A stretch of 48,493 nucleotides of DNA from Streptomyces purpureus (GTDB taxonomy: Bacteria > Actinomycetota > Actinomycetes > Streptomycetales > Streptomycetaceae), in the NCBI RefSeq assembly GCF_014648195.1, contig NZ_BMQQ01000024.1, positions 64,455 through 112,947 on the forward strand. Direction: 5' to 3'. Made by a program: the position numbers and the translations under genes. Positions 41,145-48,493 of this stretch are shown in pieces; positions within the stretch are counted from its first letter, which is position 1; every line of letters starts with the position of its first letter. The notes under the pieces were generated by a model. It ran no database searches and was not told the origin of the DNA. It was given only the letters and a program-made list of their open reading frames with translations.

Positions 41145-42548
41145 ATGGCGACGACCCTTCACGGACTGGCGCGGCACGCAAGCGATCTGACGGAGGGTCA
41201 CATCACCTCCGTGGAGCTGGTCAAGGCGTCCCTGGACCGGATCGCGGCCACCCAGGGCACCCTCAACGCCTTCCGGCTGACCAGGCCGGAGGAGGCGCTT
41301 CGCGAGGCCGAGGAGGCCGACCGGCGTCTCGCGGCGGGGGAGCGGGCCCCGCTGCTCGGCGTGCCCGTCGCCGTCAAGGACGACACCGACGTCGCCGGCC
41401 TGCCCACCGCCTTCGGCTGCGCCGGCGACCTGCCACCGGTCTCCGCCGACGGTGAGGCCGTTCGCAGGCTGCGCGCCGCCGGAGCCGTGATCGTCGGCAA
41501 GACCAACTCCTGCGAGCTCGGCCAATGGCCGTTCACCGAAGGCGCCGCCTTCGGCGCGACCCGCAACCCCTGGTCGACCGAGCACACCCCCGGCGGATCC
41601 TCGGGCGGGTCGGCCGCCGCCGTCGCGGCCGGGCTCGTCCCCGCGGCCCTCGGCTCCGACGGCGCCGGCTCCATCCGTATCCCCGCCGCCTGGACCCATC
41701 TCGTCGGCATCAAACCGCAGCGCGGCCGGGTCTCCACCCATCCGTACACCGACTGCTTCGAAGGCCTCACCGTCAACGGCCCCCTCGCCCGGACGGTCGC
41801 CGACGCGGCCCTCCTCCTCGACGCCGTCAGCTCCACCGACGGCACCGCCGCCAAGCCCCTCGACGCCTCCGCCGCCGCCCGCCGCGACCCCGGACGGCTG
41901 CGAATCGCGCTCGCCCTGCGCGCGCCGTTCACCGCCACCCCCACACCGCTGCACCCGCAGATCCGCGCCGCCGTGCTGGCCCTCGCCGAGGCGCTCGCCC
42001 GCCTCGGCCACACCGTCGAGGAGGCCCGCCCCCGCTACGGACTGATCGGCCTCAGCTTCCTGCCCCGCGCCACCGCCGGGATCGCCGCCTACGCCGACCG
42101 CCACCCCGACCCCGCCCTGCTCGACCCCCGCACCCGCAGCGCCACCCGCACCGGCCACCACCTCGGCGGCCGGATCCTGCGCGCCGCCCGCGCCCGCGAG
42201 GGCCGCCAGCACGCCCGGATCGGCGCCATCTTCGACACCTACGACGTCGTGCTCGCCCCCACCACGGCCGCCCCGCCGCCCCGCATCGGCACCTTCGACG
42301 CGCTGCCGGCCTGGCGCACCGACCTGACGATGGCCGCGGCCTGCCCGTACGCCTGGCCCTGGAACGTCCTCGGCTGGCCCGGCGTCAACGTCCCCGCCGG
42401 ATTCACCACCGACGGCCTGCCGGTCGGCGCCCAGCTGCTCGGCCCCTACGGCGGGGAGGAACGGCTCATCTCGCTCGCCGCGCAACTGGAGGACGCACTG
42501 CGCTGGTTCGAGAAGGCCCCGCCGCTTCCCGTCGCCATCAGCCACTGA
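41145..42548 (+). CDS. amidase-signature family hydrolase
   Basis: 467 residues. The Ser-cisSer-Lys catalytic set is readable: K78 (VAVKDDTD), the GGSSGGS loop at 150-156 and nucleophile S176 (DGAGSIRIP). C-terminal FDTYDVVLAPTTAAPPP and GVNVPAGFTTDGLPVGAQLLG are typical. It cleaves an amide bond; substrate unknown. It lies just outside the iron-boxed genes, with its own promoter and no Shine-Dalgarno. A link to siderophore turnover is possible but not shown. Confidence 0.92.
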   Translation: MATTLHGLARHASDLTEGHITSVELVKASLDRIAATQGTLNAFRLTRPEEALREAEEADRRLAAGERAPLLGVPVAVKDDTDVAGLPTAFGCAGDLPPVSADGEAVRRLRAAGAVIVGKTNSCELGQWPFTEGAAFGATRNPWSTEHTPGGSSGGSAAAVAAGLVPAALGSDGAGSIRIPAAWTHLVGIKPQRGRVSTHPYTDCFEGLTVNGPLARTVADAALLLDAVSSTDGTAAKPLDASAAARRDPGRLRIALALRAPFTATPTPLHPQIRAAVLALAEALARLGHTVEEARPRYGLIGLSFLPRATAGIAAYADRHPDPALLDPRTRSATRTGHHLGGRILRAARAREGRQHARIGAIFDTYDVVLAPTTAAPPPRIGTFDALPAWRTDLTMAAACPYAWPWNVLGWPGVNVPAGFTTDGLPVGAQLLGPYGGEERLISLAAQLEDALRWFEKAPPLPVAISH

Positions 42549-42692
42549 CGCCCGCGGCCGCGGTGGCGCACATCCGGGGGCGCCCCCACGCTGCCGTCGG
42601 ACCGCCGTCGCCCGGTCAGGCGCCCCCATTGGGCCACCGGCCCGGGCGCGTCCGAGCTGCGGGACGGGACAACGGGCATCTAGGGTGAACAG
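42549..42692. other. intergenic with GC palindromes
   Basis: No gene seen. It holds two 12-bp self-complementary stretches (CCGCGGCCGCGG and GGGGGCGCCCCC at 42576-42587) without loops, so neither is a convincing terminator. TAGGGT at 42681-42686 is six bases before the next gene's GTG and could be its -10 box. Confidence 0.4.
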
Positions 42693-43343
42693 GTGCAAAT
42701 CGTACTCCGTGCGGCCGCGACGGCCCTGGCCCTGGTCCTCGTCCCGCCACCGACCGGAGCCGGGGCCCGTACCGCCCGCCTCGACGCCGTCGTCACCCCC
42801 GTCACCGCGGCCGAGCTCGGCGCCTCCTACCGCCCCGGCTGCCCGGTCCCGCCCGAGCGTCTGCGCCGGATCACCATGAACCACTGGGACCTCGCCGGGG
42901 AGGTCCGCCGCGGTGAACTGATCGTCCATCAGGACGTCGTCGCCCCGCTCGTCACCGTCTTCGGCAAGGCCTTCGCCGCCCGCTTCCCCATCCGCCGGAT
43001 GCGGCCCGTCACCGAGTACGGCGCGAGCGACCCCGCCTCGATGGCCGCCGACAACACCTCCGCCTTCAACTGCCGCTCGGTGACCGGAGACGCGACCCGC
43101 CTCTCCCAGCACGCCCACGGCGACGCCGTCGACATCAACCCTCTGGAGAACCCGTACGTCGACCGCAAAGGCACCGTGCACCCGCCCGACGGAGTCCCGT
43201 TCCTGGACCGCGGCCGGGCCGTCCCCGGCATGATCCTGCCCGGCGACGTCCTCACCACCGCCTTCGAGGCCATCGGCTGGCAGTGGGGCGGACGCTGGAG
43301 CTCCGCCCCCGATTTCCAGCATTTCTCCGCGAACGGGCGCTGA
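42693..43343 (+). CDS. secreted M15-family peptidase (VanY / L,D-peptidase-like)
   Basis: 216 residues with an N-terminal signal peptide (VLRAAATALALVLVPPPTGAGA). The zinc-binding motifs of M15 enzymes are present: SQHAHGDAVDINP (S-x-H-x-x-G-x-A-x-D) and, near the end, DFQHF. The central region (YRPGCPVPPERLRRITMNHWD) fits the M15_4 extracellular endopeptidase-like group, acting on peptidoglycan stem peptides. GTG start, probably leaderless from TAGGGT at 42681. Confidence 0.88.
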   Translation: MQIVLRAAATALALVLVPPPTGAGARTARLDAVVTPVTAAELGASYRPGCPVPPERLRRITMNHWDLAGEVRRGELIVHQDVVAPLVTVFGKAFAARFPIRRMRPVTEYGASDPASMAADNTSAFNCRSVTGDATRLSQHAHGDAVDINPLENPYVDRKGTVHPPDGVPFLDRGRAVPGMILPGDVLTTAFEAIGWQWGGRWSSAPDFQHFSANGR

Positions 43344-43411
43344 ACGGCGGATGACCGGGCGATACGCCCCGCACCACCCGGATTGTCAGCGGCCCGTGCT
43401 TAGCTGGACAC

Positions 43412-44242
43412 ATGATCGATGAATTCCTTGACCTGCCCGCCGGTGCCCTCTCCGACGTCGAGGACGCCGTCCGCAAGGCGGCCGCCGCCGAGATCATGCC
43501 CCGCTACCGGCAGCTGGCCACCCACGAGATCGTCGAGAAGAACGGCCCCCACGACCTGGTGACCGTCGCCGACCGGGCGGCAGAGGAGCATCTGACGGCC
43601 TCGCTCACCGCGCTGCTGCCCGGCTCCGTCGTCGTCGGCGAGGAGGCCGTGCACGCCGACCCGACGGTCTACGACGCACTGCGCGGCGAGGCCCCCGTCT
43701 GGATCGTCGACCCCGTCGACGGTACCCGCCAGTTCGTCCACGGCGAGCCCGGCTTCTGCACCCTGGTCGCCCTCGCCCGGCGCGGCGAGGTCCTCGCCTC
43801 CTGGACGTACGCGCCCGCCCTGGAGGAGATGGCCGTCGCCGTCCGGGGCCGCGGCGCGCTGCTCAACGGCGAGCCGATACGGGCCGGCGCCCCCGCCCCC
43901 GGCGCCCCGCTGCGGATCGCCACCTCCCACCCCGACTACACCACGCCCGAGCAGAAGCACGCCCTGCTCGGCCTGTCCGTCGACGGCGTCAGCCCCCGCC
44001 CCTGCGGCTCGGCCGGCCTGGAGTACCTCTCCGTCGCCCGCGGCGACCTGGACGCCGTCGCCTTCTCCTGGGAGTACGCGTGGGACCACGCGGCCGGCCT
44101 CCTCCTGGTCACCGAGGCGGGCGGCGCCCATCTGACCTCCACGGGCGAGCCGTTCCGCATCATCGGCGGCAACACCCTGCCCTTCACGGCGGCCCGGGAC
44201 GCCGCGACCGCCCGGAAGGTCGTGGAGCTGCTGACGGTGTGA
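43412..44242 (+). CDS. inositol-monophosphatase-family phosphatase (HisN-like)
   Basis: 276 residues. Mg-dependent phosphatase motifs: VVGEEA (metal Glu), WIVDPVDGTRQFVHG (D-P-x-D-G-T), and the C-terminal WEYAWDHAAGLLLVTEAGG (W-D-x-A-A). These place it in the FIG superfamily; histidinol-phosphatase or inositol-phosphatase activity are both reasonable and cannot be separated here. ATG 43412 has no strong Shine-Dalgarno. It appears monocistronic. Confidence 0.9.
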   Translation: MIDEFLDLPAGALSDVEDAVRKAAAAEIMPRYRQLATHEIVEKNGPHDLVTVADRAAEEHLTASLTALLPGSVVVGEEAVHADPTVYDALRGEAPVWIVDPVDGTRQFVHGEPGFCTLVALARRGEVLASWTYAPALEEMAVAVRGRGALLNGEPIRAGAPAPGAPLRIATSHPDYTTPEQKHALLGLSVDGVSPRPCGSAGLEYLSVARGDLDAVAFSWEYAWDHAAGLLLVTEAGGAHLTSTGEPFRIIGGNTLPFTAARDAATARKVVELLTV

Positions 44243-44375
44243 CAGGGCGCACCGCCTGACGGCGTGTGGGACGGCGGCAGCGGTGTGGCCGGATGACGCC
44301 GGGCCGCCGACACCCGCCCGCCCCCGCCGGAATATCCTGGGAGTCCTGGCCACCGGCTGACGAAGGAGTCCGAAG

Positions 44376-45797
44376 GTGACGTCCATGCTCGATGCCGTCG
44401 TCGTGGGGGCGGGACCCAACGGACTCACGGCCGCGGCCGAACTGGCCCGCCGGGGCCACAGCGTCGCCGTGTTCGAGGCCCAGGACACCGTCGGAGGCGG
44501 GGCCAGGACCGAGGAGCTCACCCTCCCCGGCTTCCGCCACGACCCCTGCTCCGCCGTCCATCCGCTCGGCATCGGCTCGCCCGCCTTCAAAGCCATGCCG
44601 CTGGAGCGCTACGGCCTTCAGTGGCTGCACCCCGAGCTGCCGATGGCCCACCCCTTCGACGACGGCACCGCCGCCGTGCTCTCCCGCTCCGTCTCCGAGA
44701 CCGCCGCCTCCTTCGGCGCCCGCGACGCCGGGGCGTACCGCCGCCTGGTCGCCCCGTACCTCGGCAAGTGGGACATCCTCGCCCGGGACTTCATGTCCCT
44801 GCCGCTCACCGCGCTGCCCCGCGACCCGTTCACCCTCGCCCGTTTCGGGATCGACGGACTGCCGCCGTACGGCTGGCTGGCGCGCCGCTTCCGCGACGAG
44901 AAGGCCCGCGCCCTCCTCGCCGGACTCGTCGCCCATGTCATCGCCCCCCTCAACGGCCTCGCCACCGGCGCCGTCGGCCTGATGTTCGCGCTCGCCGCGC
45001 ACGAGAACGGCTGGCCGATGCCGCGCGGCGGCTCCCAGTCCATCTCCGACGCGCTCGCCGGCCTCCTGAAGGACCGCGGCGGCGTCGTCCACACCGGATT
45101 CGAGGTCAAGCGGCTGGACGACCTGCCGCCGGCCCGCGCCTATGTCTTCGACACCTCACCGACCGCGCTGGCCCGCATCGCCGGCCTTGGCGGCGCCTAC
45201 GACCGCTACCGCTACGGCGCCAGCGTCTTCAAGATCGACTACGCGCTCGACGGCCCCGTCCCGTGGACCGCCGAGGCCCCCCGCCGCGCCGGGACCGTCC
45301 AGGTCGGCCCCACCGCCGCCGAGATCGGCGCCGCCCTCGACCAGGCGTACCACGGCACCGCCCCCAAGGCCCCCTTCCTCATCACCGCCCAGCCCAGCCT
45401 CGTCGACCCCACCCGCGCCCCCGAGGGCAAGCACGTCTTCTGGGCGTACGGCCACGTCCCCAATTCCTGGGAGGGCGACCTCACCGAAGCGATCGAGCGG
45501 CAGATCGAGCGCTTCGCCCCCGGCTTCCGCGACCGCGTCCTCGCCCGCGCCACCGCCGGACCCCCGCAGCTCGCCGCCCGCAACGCCAACTACGTCGGCG
45601 GCGACATCGCCTGCGGCGCCGCCAGCGGCCTCCAGCTGATCCTGCGGCCGAAGCTCTCCCTCTTCCCCTACAGCACCCCGCACCCCGCCGTCTTCATCTG
45701 CTCCTCGGCGACCCCGCCCGGCCCCGGAGTCCACGGCATGTCGGGCCACAACGCCGCCAAGGCCGTCTGGCGCCATCTGCGAGGAGGCACGTCATGA
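44376..45797 (+). CDS. phytoene-desaturase-like FAD-dependent oxidoreductase
   Basis: 473 residues. N-terminal Rossmann motif AVVVGAGPNGLTAAAELARRGHSVAVFEA with a GGGARTEE segment; C-terminal HPAVFICSSATPPGPGVHGMSGHNAAKAVW is the FAD-binding end of NAD(P)/FAD carotenoid-desaturase-like (CrtI/PDSO) proteins. No carotenoid genes are nearby, so the substrate is unknown. GTG 44376 has AAGGAG upstream. Its stop overlaps the ATG of the macro-domain gene (ATGA). Confidence 0.9.
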   Translation: MTSMLDAVVVGAGPNGLTAAAELARRGHSVAVFEAQDTVGGGARTEELTLPGFRHDPCSAVHPLGIGSPAFKAMPLERYGLQWLHPELPMAHPFDDGTAAVLSRSVSETAASFGARDAGAYRRLVAPYLGKWDILARDFMSLPLTALPRDPFTLARFGIDGLPPYGWLARRFRDEKARALLAGLVAHVIAPLNGLATGAVGLMFALAAHENGWPMPRGGSQSISDALAGLLKDRGGVVHTGFEVKRLDDLPPARAYVFDTSPTALARIAGLGGAYDRYRYGASVFKIDYALDGPVPWTAEAPRRAGTVQVGPTAAEIGAALDQAYHGTAPKAPFLITAQPSLVDPTRAPEGKHVFWAYGHVPNSWEGDLTEAIERQIERFAPGFRDRVLARATAGPPQLAARNANYVGGDIACGAASGLQLILRPKLSLFPYSTPHPAVFICSSATPPGPGVHGMSGHNAAKAVWRHLRGGTS

Positions 45798-46327
45798 CCC
45801 AGAGCCCGCCCGTCATCACCCTGGTCCACGGCGACATCACCGACCAGCACGTCGACGCCATCGTCAACGCCGCCAACTCCTCCCTGCTCGGCGGCGGAGG
45901 CGTCGACGGCGCCATCCACCGCCGGGGCGGACCGGCGATCCTCGAGGACTGCCGCAAGCTCCGCGCCTCCCACTACGGCCGCGGGCTGCCCACCGGCAAG
46001 GCCGTCGCCACCACCGCCGGGCGGCTGCACGCCCGCTGGGTGATCCACACCGTCGGCCCCGTCCACTCCGTCGTCGAGGACCGCTCCGACCTCCTCGCCT
46101 CCTGCTACCGCGAGTCGCTCAGGGTCGCCGGAGAGCTCGGCGCCACCTCCATCGCCTTCCCCGCCGTCTCCACCGGCATCTACGGCTGGCCCATCGACGA
46201 CGGTGCCCGCATCGCGGTGCGGACCGTACGCGAAGCCGCGCCCGCCTCCGTCACCGACGTACGCTTCGTCCTCTTCGACACCCACGCCTATCGGGAATTC
46301 GAAAAGGCCCTGGCAGCCGAAAGGTGA
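45794..46327 (+). CDS. macro-domain ADP-ribose-binding protein
   Basis: 177 residues, a stand-alone macro domain of the YmdB/MacroD type: VHGDITDQHVDAIVNAANSS, LGGGGVDGAIHRRGG (ligand loop), WVIHTVGPV and AFPAVSTGIYGWP. MacroD-type proteins remove ADP-ribose from proteins or O-acetyl-ADP-ribose. GAGGAGG lies before ATG 45794, which overlaps the flavoprotein stop. No ADP-ribosyltransferase gene is visible nearby. Confidence 0.93.
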   Translation: MTQSPPVITLVHGDITDQHVDAIVNAANSSLLGGGGVDGAIHRRGGPAILEDCRKLRASHYGRGLPTGKAVATTAGRLHARWVIHTVGPVHSVVEDRSDLLASCYRESLRVAGELGATSIAFPAVSTGIYGWPIDDGARIAVRTVREAAPASVTDVRFVLFDTHAYREFEKALAAER

Positions 46328-46376
46328 TGTCGCTTTTCCGCCAGCCGCGGAGCGGCGCGTCCCCGAAGCTGGACCC

Positions 46377-47864
46377 ATGCATCCCGCCATGCACACCGAC
46401 AGAGAGCGCTGCGTACGAGCGGTCCAGTCCAAGGACGCCCGCTTCGACGGCGTCTTCTTCACCGCCGTCCTGACCACGGGCATCTACTGCCGCCCCAGCT
46501 GCCCCGTCGTACCCCCCAAGCCCGAGAACATGGTCTTCCACCCGAGCGCCGCCTCCTGCCAGCGCGCCGGGTTCCGCGCCTGCAAACGCTGCCGCCCCGA
46601 CACCAGCCCCGGCTCTCCCGCCTGGAACGCCCGCGCCGACACCGTCGCCCGCGCCATGCGGCTCATCCAGGACGGCGTCGTCGACCGTGAGGGCGTCCCC
46701 GGCCTCGCCGCCCGCCTCGGCTACTCCACCCGCCAGATCGAACGCCAGCTCCTCGCCGAGCTCGGTGCCGGCCCGCTCGCCCTCGCCCGCGCACAGCGCG
46801 CCCAGACCGCGCGGCTGCTCGTCGAAACCACGGCGATGCCGATGGCCGACATCGCCTTCGCCGCCGGGTTCTCCTCCATCCGCACCTTCAACGACACCGT
46901 CCGGGAAGTCTTCGCCCTCGCCCCCGGCGAACTGCGCGCCCGCGCCACCCGCGCCCCGGCCGGCGTCCCGCAGACCCCCGGCGTCCTCACCCTGCGCCTG
47001 CCGTACCGCGCGCCCCTCAACCCCGACAACCTCTTCGGCCACCTCGCAGCCACCGCCGTCCCCGGCGTGGAGGAGTGGCGCGACGGCGCCTACCGCCGCA
47101 CCCTCGCCCTCCCGTACGGCCACGGCATCGTCGCCCTCACCCCCACCCCCGACCACATCGCCTGCCGGCTCTCCCTCACCGACCCCCGCGACCTCCCCAT
47201 CGCCATCAGCCGCTGCCGCTGGCTGCTCGACCTCGACGCCGACCCCGCCGCCGTCGACGACCAGCTCCAGACCGATCCGCTCCTCGCCCCGCTCGTCGCC
47301 AAGGCACCCGGCCGACGCGTACCACGCACCGTCGACGCCGCCGAATTCGCCGTACGGGCCGTGCTGGGCCAGCAGGTCTCCACCGCCGCCGCCCGCACCC
47401 ACGCCGCCCGCCTCGTCACGGCCCACGGCACCCCCGTCGACGACCCCGAAGGCGGCCTCACCCACCTCTTCCCCACCCCGCGGGCGCTCGCCGCACTCGA
47501 CCCCGAGACCCTCGCCCTGCCGCGCAGCCGCCGCACCACCCTGGTCACCCTCGTCCAGGCCCTCGCCGACTGCACCCTCGCCCTCGGCGTCGACAGCGAC
47601 TGGGCCGAGGCCCGCGCCCGCCTCGCCCAGCTGCCCGGCTTCGGCCCCTGGACGATCGAGGTCATCGCCATGCGCGGCCTCGGCGACCCCGACGCCTTCC
47701 TCCCCACCGACCTCGGCATCCGCCGCGCCGCCAAGGACCTGGGCCTGCCCTCCACCCCCGCCGCGCTCACGGCCCGCGCCGCCGCCTGGCGGCCCTGGCG
47801 GGCGTACGCGGTCCAGTACCTCTGGGCGACCGACAGCCACCCCATCAACCACCTTCCCGCGTAA
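46377..47864 (+). CDS. alkA: Ada-AlkA fusion: methyl-phosphotriester sensor/AraC HTH plus 3-methyladenine DNA glycosylase
   Basis: 495 residues. N-terminal Ada zinc domain (GIYCRPSCPVVPP...ACKRCRPD, four cysteines), AraC-type HTH (PGLAARLGYSTRQIERQL...MADIAFAAGFSSIRTFNDTV), AlkA N-terminal fold, then an HhH-GPD glycosylase (LPGFGPWTIEVIAMRG) with the catalytic Asp in FLPTDLG. It combines alkylation sensing with base excision. ATG 46377 is taken; ATG 46389 is possible. Two genes back is a macro-domain protein; 12 bp downstream is an O6-alkylguanine methyltransferase, making a compact alkylation-repair unit. Confidence 0.94.
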   Translation: MHPAMHTDRERCVRAVQSKDARFDGVFFTAVLTTGIYCRPSCPVVPPKPENMVFHPSAASCQRAGFRACKRCRPDTSPGSPAWNARADTVARAMRLIQDGVVDREGVPGLAARLGYSTRQIERQLLAELGAGPLALARAQRAQTARLLVETTAMPMADIAFAAGFSSIRTFNDTVREVFALAPGELRARATRAPAGVPQTPGVLTLRLPYRAPLNPDNLFGHLAATAVPGVEEWRDGAYRRTLALPYGHGIVALTPTPDHIACRLSLTDPRDLPIAISRCRWLLDLDADPAAVDDQLQTDPLLAPLVAKAPGRRVPRTVDAAEFAVRAVLGQQVSTAAARTHAARLVTAHGTPVDDPEGGLTHLFPTPRALAALDPETLALPRSRRTTLVTLVQALADCTLALGVDSDWAEARARLAQLPGFGPWTIEVIAMRGLGDPDAFLPTDLGIRRAAKDLGLPSTPAALTARAAAWRPWRAYAVQYLWATDSHPINHLPA

Positions 47865-47876
47865 GGACTCCTCGCG

Positions 47877-48377
47877 ATGCCCCGCCAGCACACGGTCGTC
47901 GGCAGCCCCTACGGCCCCCTGACCCTGGTCGCCACCGACGGCGTCCTCAGCGGCCTCTACATGACCGCCCAGCGACACCGCCCCGCAGAGGAGACCTTCG
48001 GCAGCCCCGACCCCGGCGCCTTCGACGAGACGATCAGCCAGCTGGAGGCCTACTTCGCCGGCGAGCGGCGGGAGTTCGACCTGCCGATGCGGCTGCACGG
48101 CACCGACTTCCAGCGCGCCGTCTGGGAGCAGCTGCGCACCATCCCGTACGGCGAGACCCGCACCTACGGCGAACTCGCCGAAGCCCTCGGCAAGCCCAGC
48201 GCCTCCCGGGCGGTCGGCTTGGCCAACGGCAAGAACCCGATCGGCATCATCGTGCCCTGCCACCGCGTCATCGGCGCGAGCGGCAGCCTCACCGGCTACG
48301 GCGGCGGCCTCGACCGCAAGCAGCGCCTGCTCGCCTTCGAGGCCGGCGCCCCCGAGCAGGCCCTCTTCCCGCTCTAG
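47877..48377 (+). CDS. ogt: methylated-DNA-[protein]-cysteine S-methyltransferase
   Basis: 166 residues. The active-site PCHRV is present (GIIVPCHRVIGASGSLTGYGGG), preceded by the DNA-binding helix-turn-helix TDFQRAVWEQLRTIPYGETRTYGELAEALG and the ANGKNP loop. It transfers alkyl groups from O6-guanine to its cysteine in a single-turnover reaction. This supplies the activity that the upstream Ada-AlkA fusion lacks, and the 12-bp spacing supports one operon. Confidence 0.96.
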   Translation: MPRQHTVVGSPYGPLTLVATDGVLSGLYMTAQRHRPAEETFGSPDPGAFDETISQLEAYFAGERREFDLPMRLHGTDFQRAVWEQLRTIPYGETRTYGELAEALGKPSASRAVGLANGKNPIGIIVPCHRVIGASGSLTGYGGGLDRKQRLLAFEAGAPEQALFPL

Positions 48378-48378
48378 T

Positions 48379-48426
48379 GGGTGTCTTGTGGATCTTGCCG
48401 GGCTCGGCCTGATCCACAAGACACCC
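48379..48426 (+). terminator. terminator after ogt
   Basis: Perfect 16-bp inverted repeat (48379-48394 with 48411-48426) and a 16-base loop, immediately after the ogt stop. The stem extends with one mismatch to TAG/CTA. Composition of the stem is less GC-rich than the surrounding genes. Confidence 0.7.
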
Positions 48427-48493
48427 CCTAGTAGTGCTTTGTTAGCGGGTCTTGTCACATTGGGTGTTCGGTAGTTCGCTGGTTGTATGAGGG
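48427..48493. other. AT-richer end segment, possible mobile-element edge
   Basis: The last ~65 bases are noticeably richer in T and A than anything else in the window and carry no assignable gene. A start codon in GTATGAGGG at the very end could open a frame that leaves the window. An insertion-sequence terminus is possible but is not demonstrated. Confidence 0.25.

Noticed and set aside
42553..42587. Two perfect 12-bp GC palindromes downstream of the amidase gene
   Set aside because: Loopless palindromes of this composition are expected often at this GC content and have no supporting context.
1..48493. CRISPR arrays, rRNA operons or prophage modules
   Set aside because: No regularly spaced repeats, rRNA-like text, integrase or phage structural genes were seen on either strand.

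Overview
The window is chromosomal DNA from an actinomycete, almost certainly Streptomyces. It has very high GC with strong third-position GC bias, frequent GTG and TTG starts, ATGA/GTGA stop-start overlaps, leaderless TAGGCT-type promoters, F420-type enzymes and IdeR/DmdR-type iron boxes. No rRNA, tRNA or CRISPR array was recognised.

Region 1 (1-3.6 kb) is ordinary: a type I methionine aminopeptidase divergent from a small XRE-type regulator, a decayed SDR fragment, a PPOX-fold putative F420 enzyme and an unrecognised helical protein with an internal degenerate repeat. Region 2 (3.7-8.9 kb) is a reductive-pyrimidine or hydantoin catabolic operon: a beta-ureidopropionase-like nitrilase, a class III aminotransferase, a truncated dihydropyrimidinase, a complete dihydropyrimidinase of different codon style, and an LLM flavin/F420 oxidoreductase. 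Region 3 (8.9-10.3 kb) is a gene-decay zone with C-terminal pieces of a cation/proton antiporter and of an ABC ATPase, plus a small single-span membrane protein.

Region 4 (10.3-41.05 kb) is the main system: a hydroxamate siderophore cluster governed by seven 19-bp iron boxes. It encodes an ornithine N5-monooxygenase, a formyltransferase, a lipoprotein receptor, a four-module NRPS of 4740 residues, an MbtH protein, a two-gene exporter, a FecCD-type importer with ATPase, an amidohydrolase, a siderophore-interacting reductase and a DUF2470 protein. Residues I read from the A domains give Ser for module 2 and the published N5-hydroxyornithine code for module 3; modules 1 and 4 are close paralogues. 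With a terminal C domain and no thioesterase, this fits a foroxymithine/erythrochelin-like peptide released as a diketopiperazine: (formyl-hydroxyOrn)-Ser-cyclo(hydroxyOrn-formyl-hydroxyOrn). The less expected parts are (i) an iron-boxed GNAT resembling N-acetylglutamate synthase and an iron-boxed N-acetylglutamate kinase, together a likely dedicated ornithine supply line; (ii) an iron-boxed MarR regulator whose N-terminus looks like half an aspartokinase ACT domain; (iii) a metal-dependent amidohydrolase in the uptake operon; (iv) an exporter pair with strictly complementary ATP-site degeneracy; and (v) two C domains, including the releasing one, with altered histidine motifs.

Region 5 (41.1-48.5 kb) is housekeeping or accessory: an amidase, an M15 peptidase, an inositol-monophosphatase-family phosphatase, a carotenoid-desaturase-like flavoprotein coupled to a macro-domain protein, and an Ada/AlkA fusion glycosylase followed by an O6-alkylguanine-DNA methyltransferase. 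The window ends in a strong terminator and about 65 bases of AT-richer sequence that may be the edge of a mobile element.
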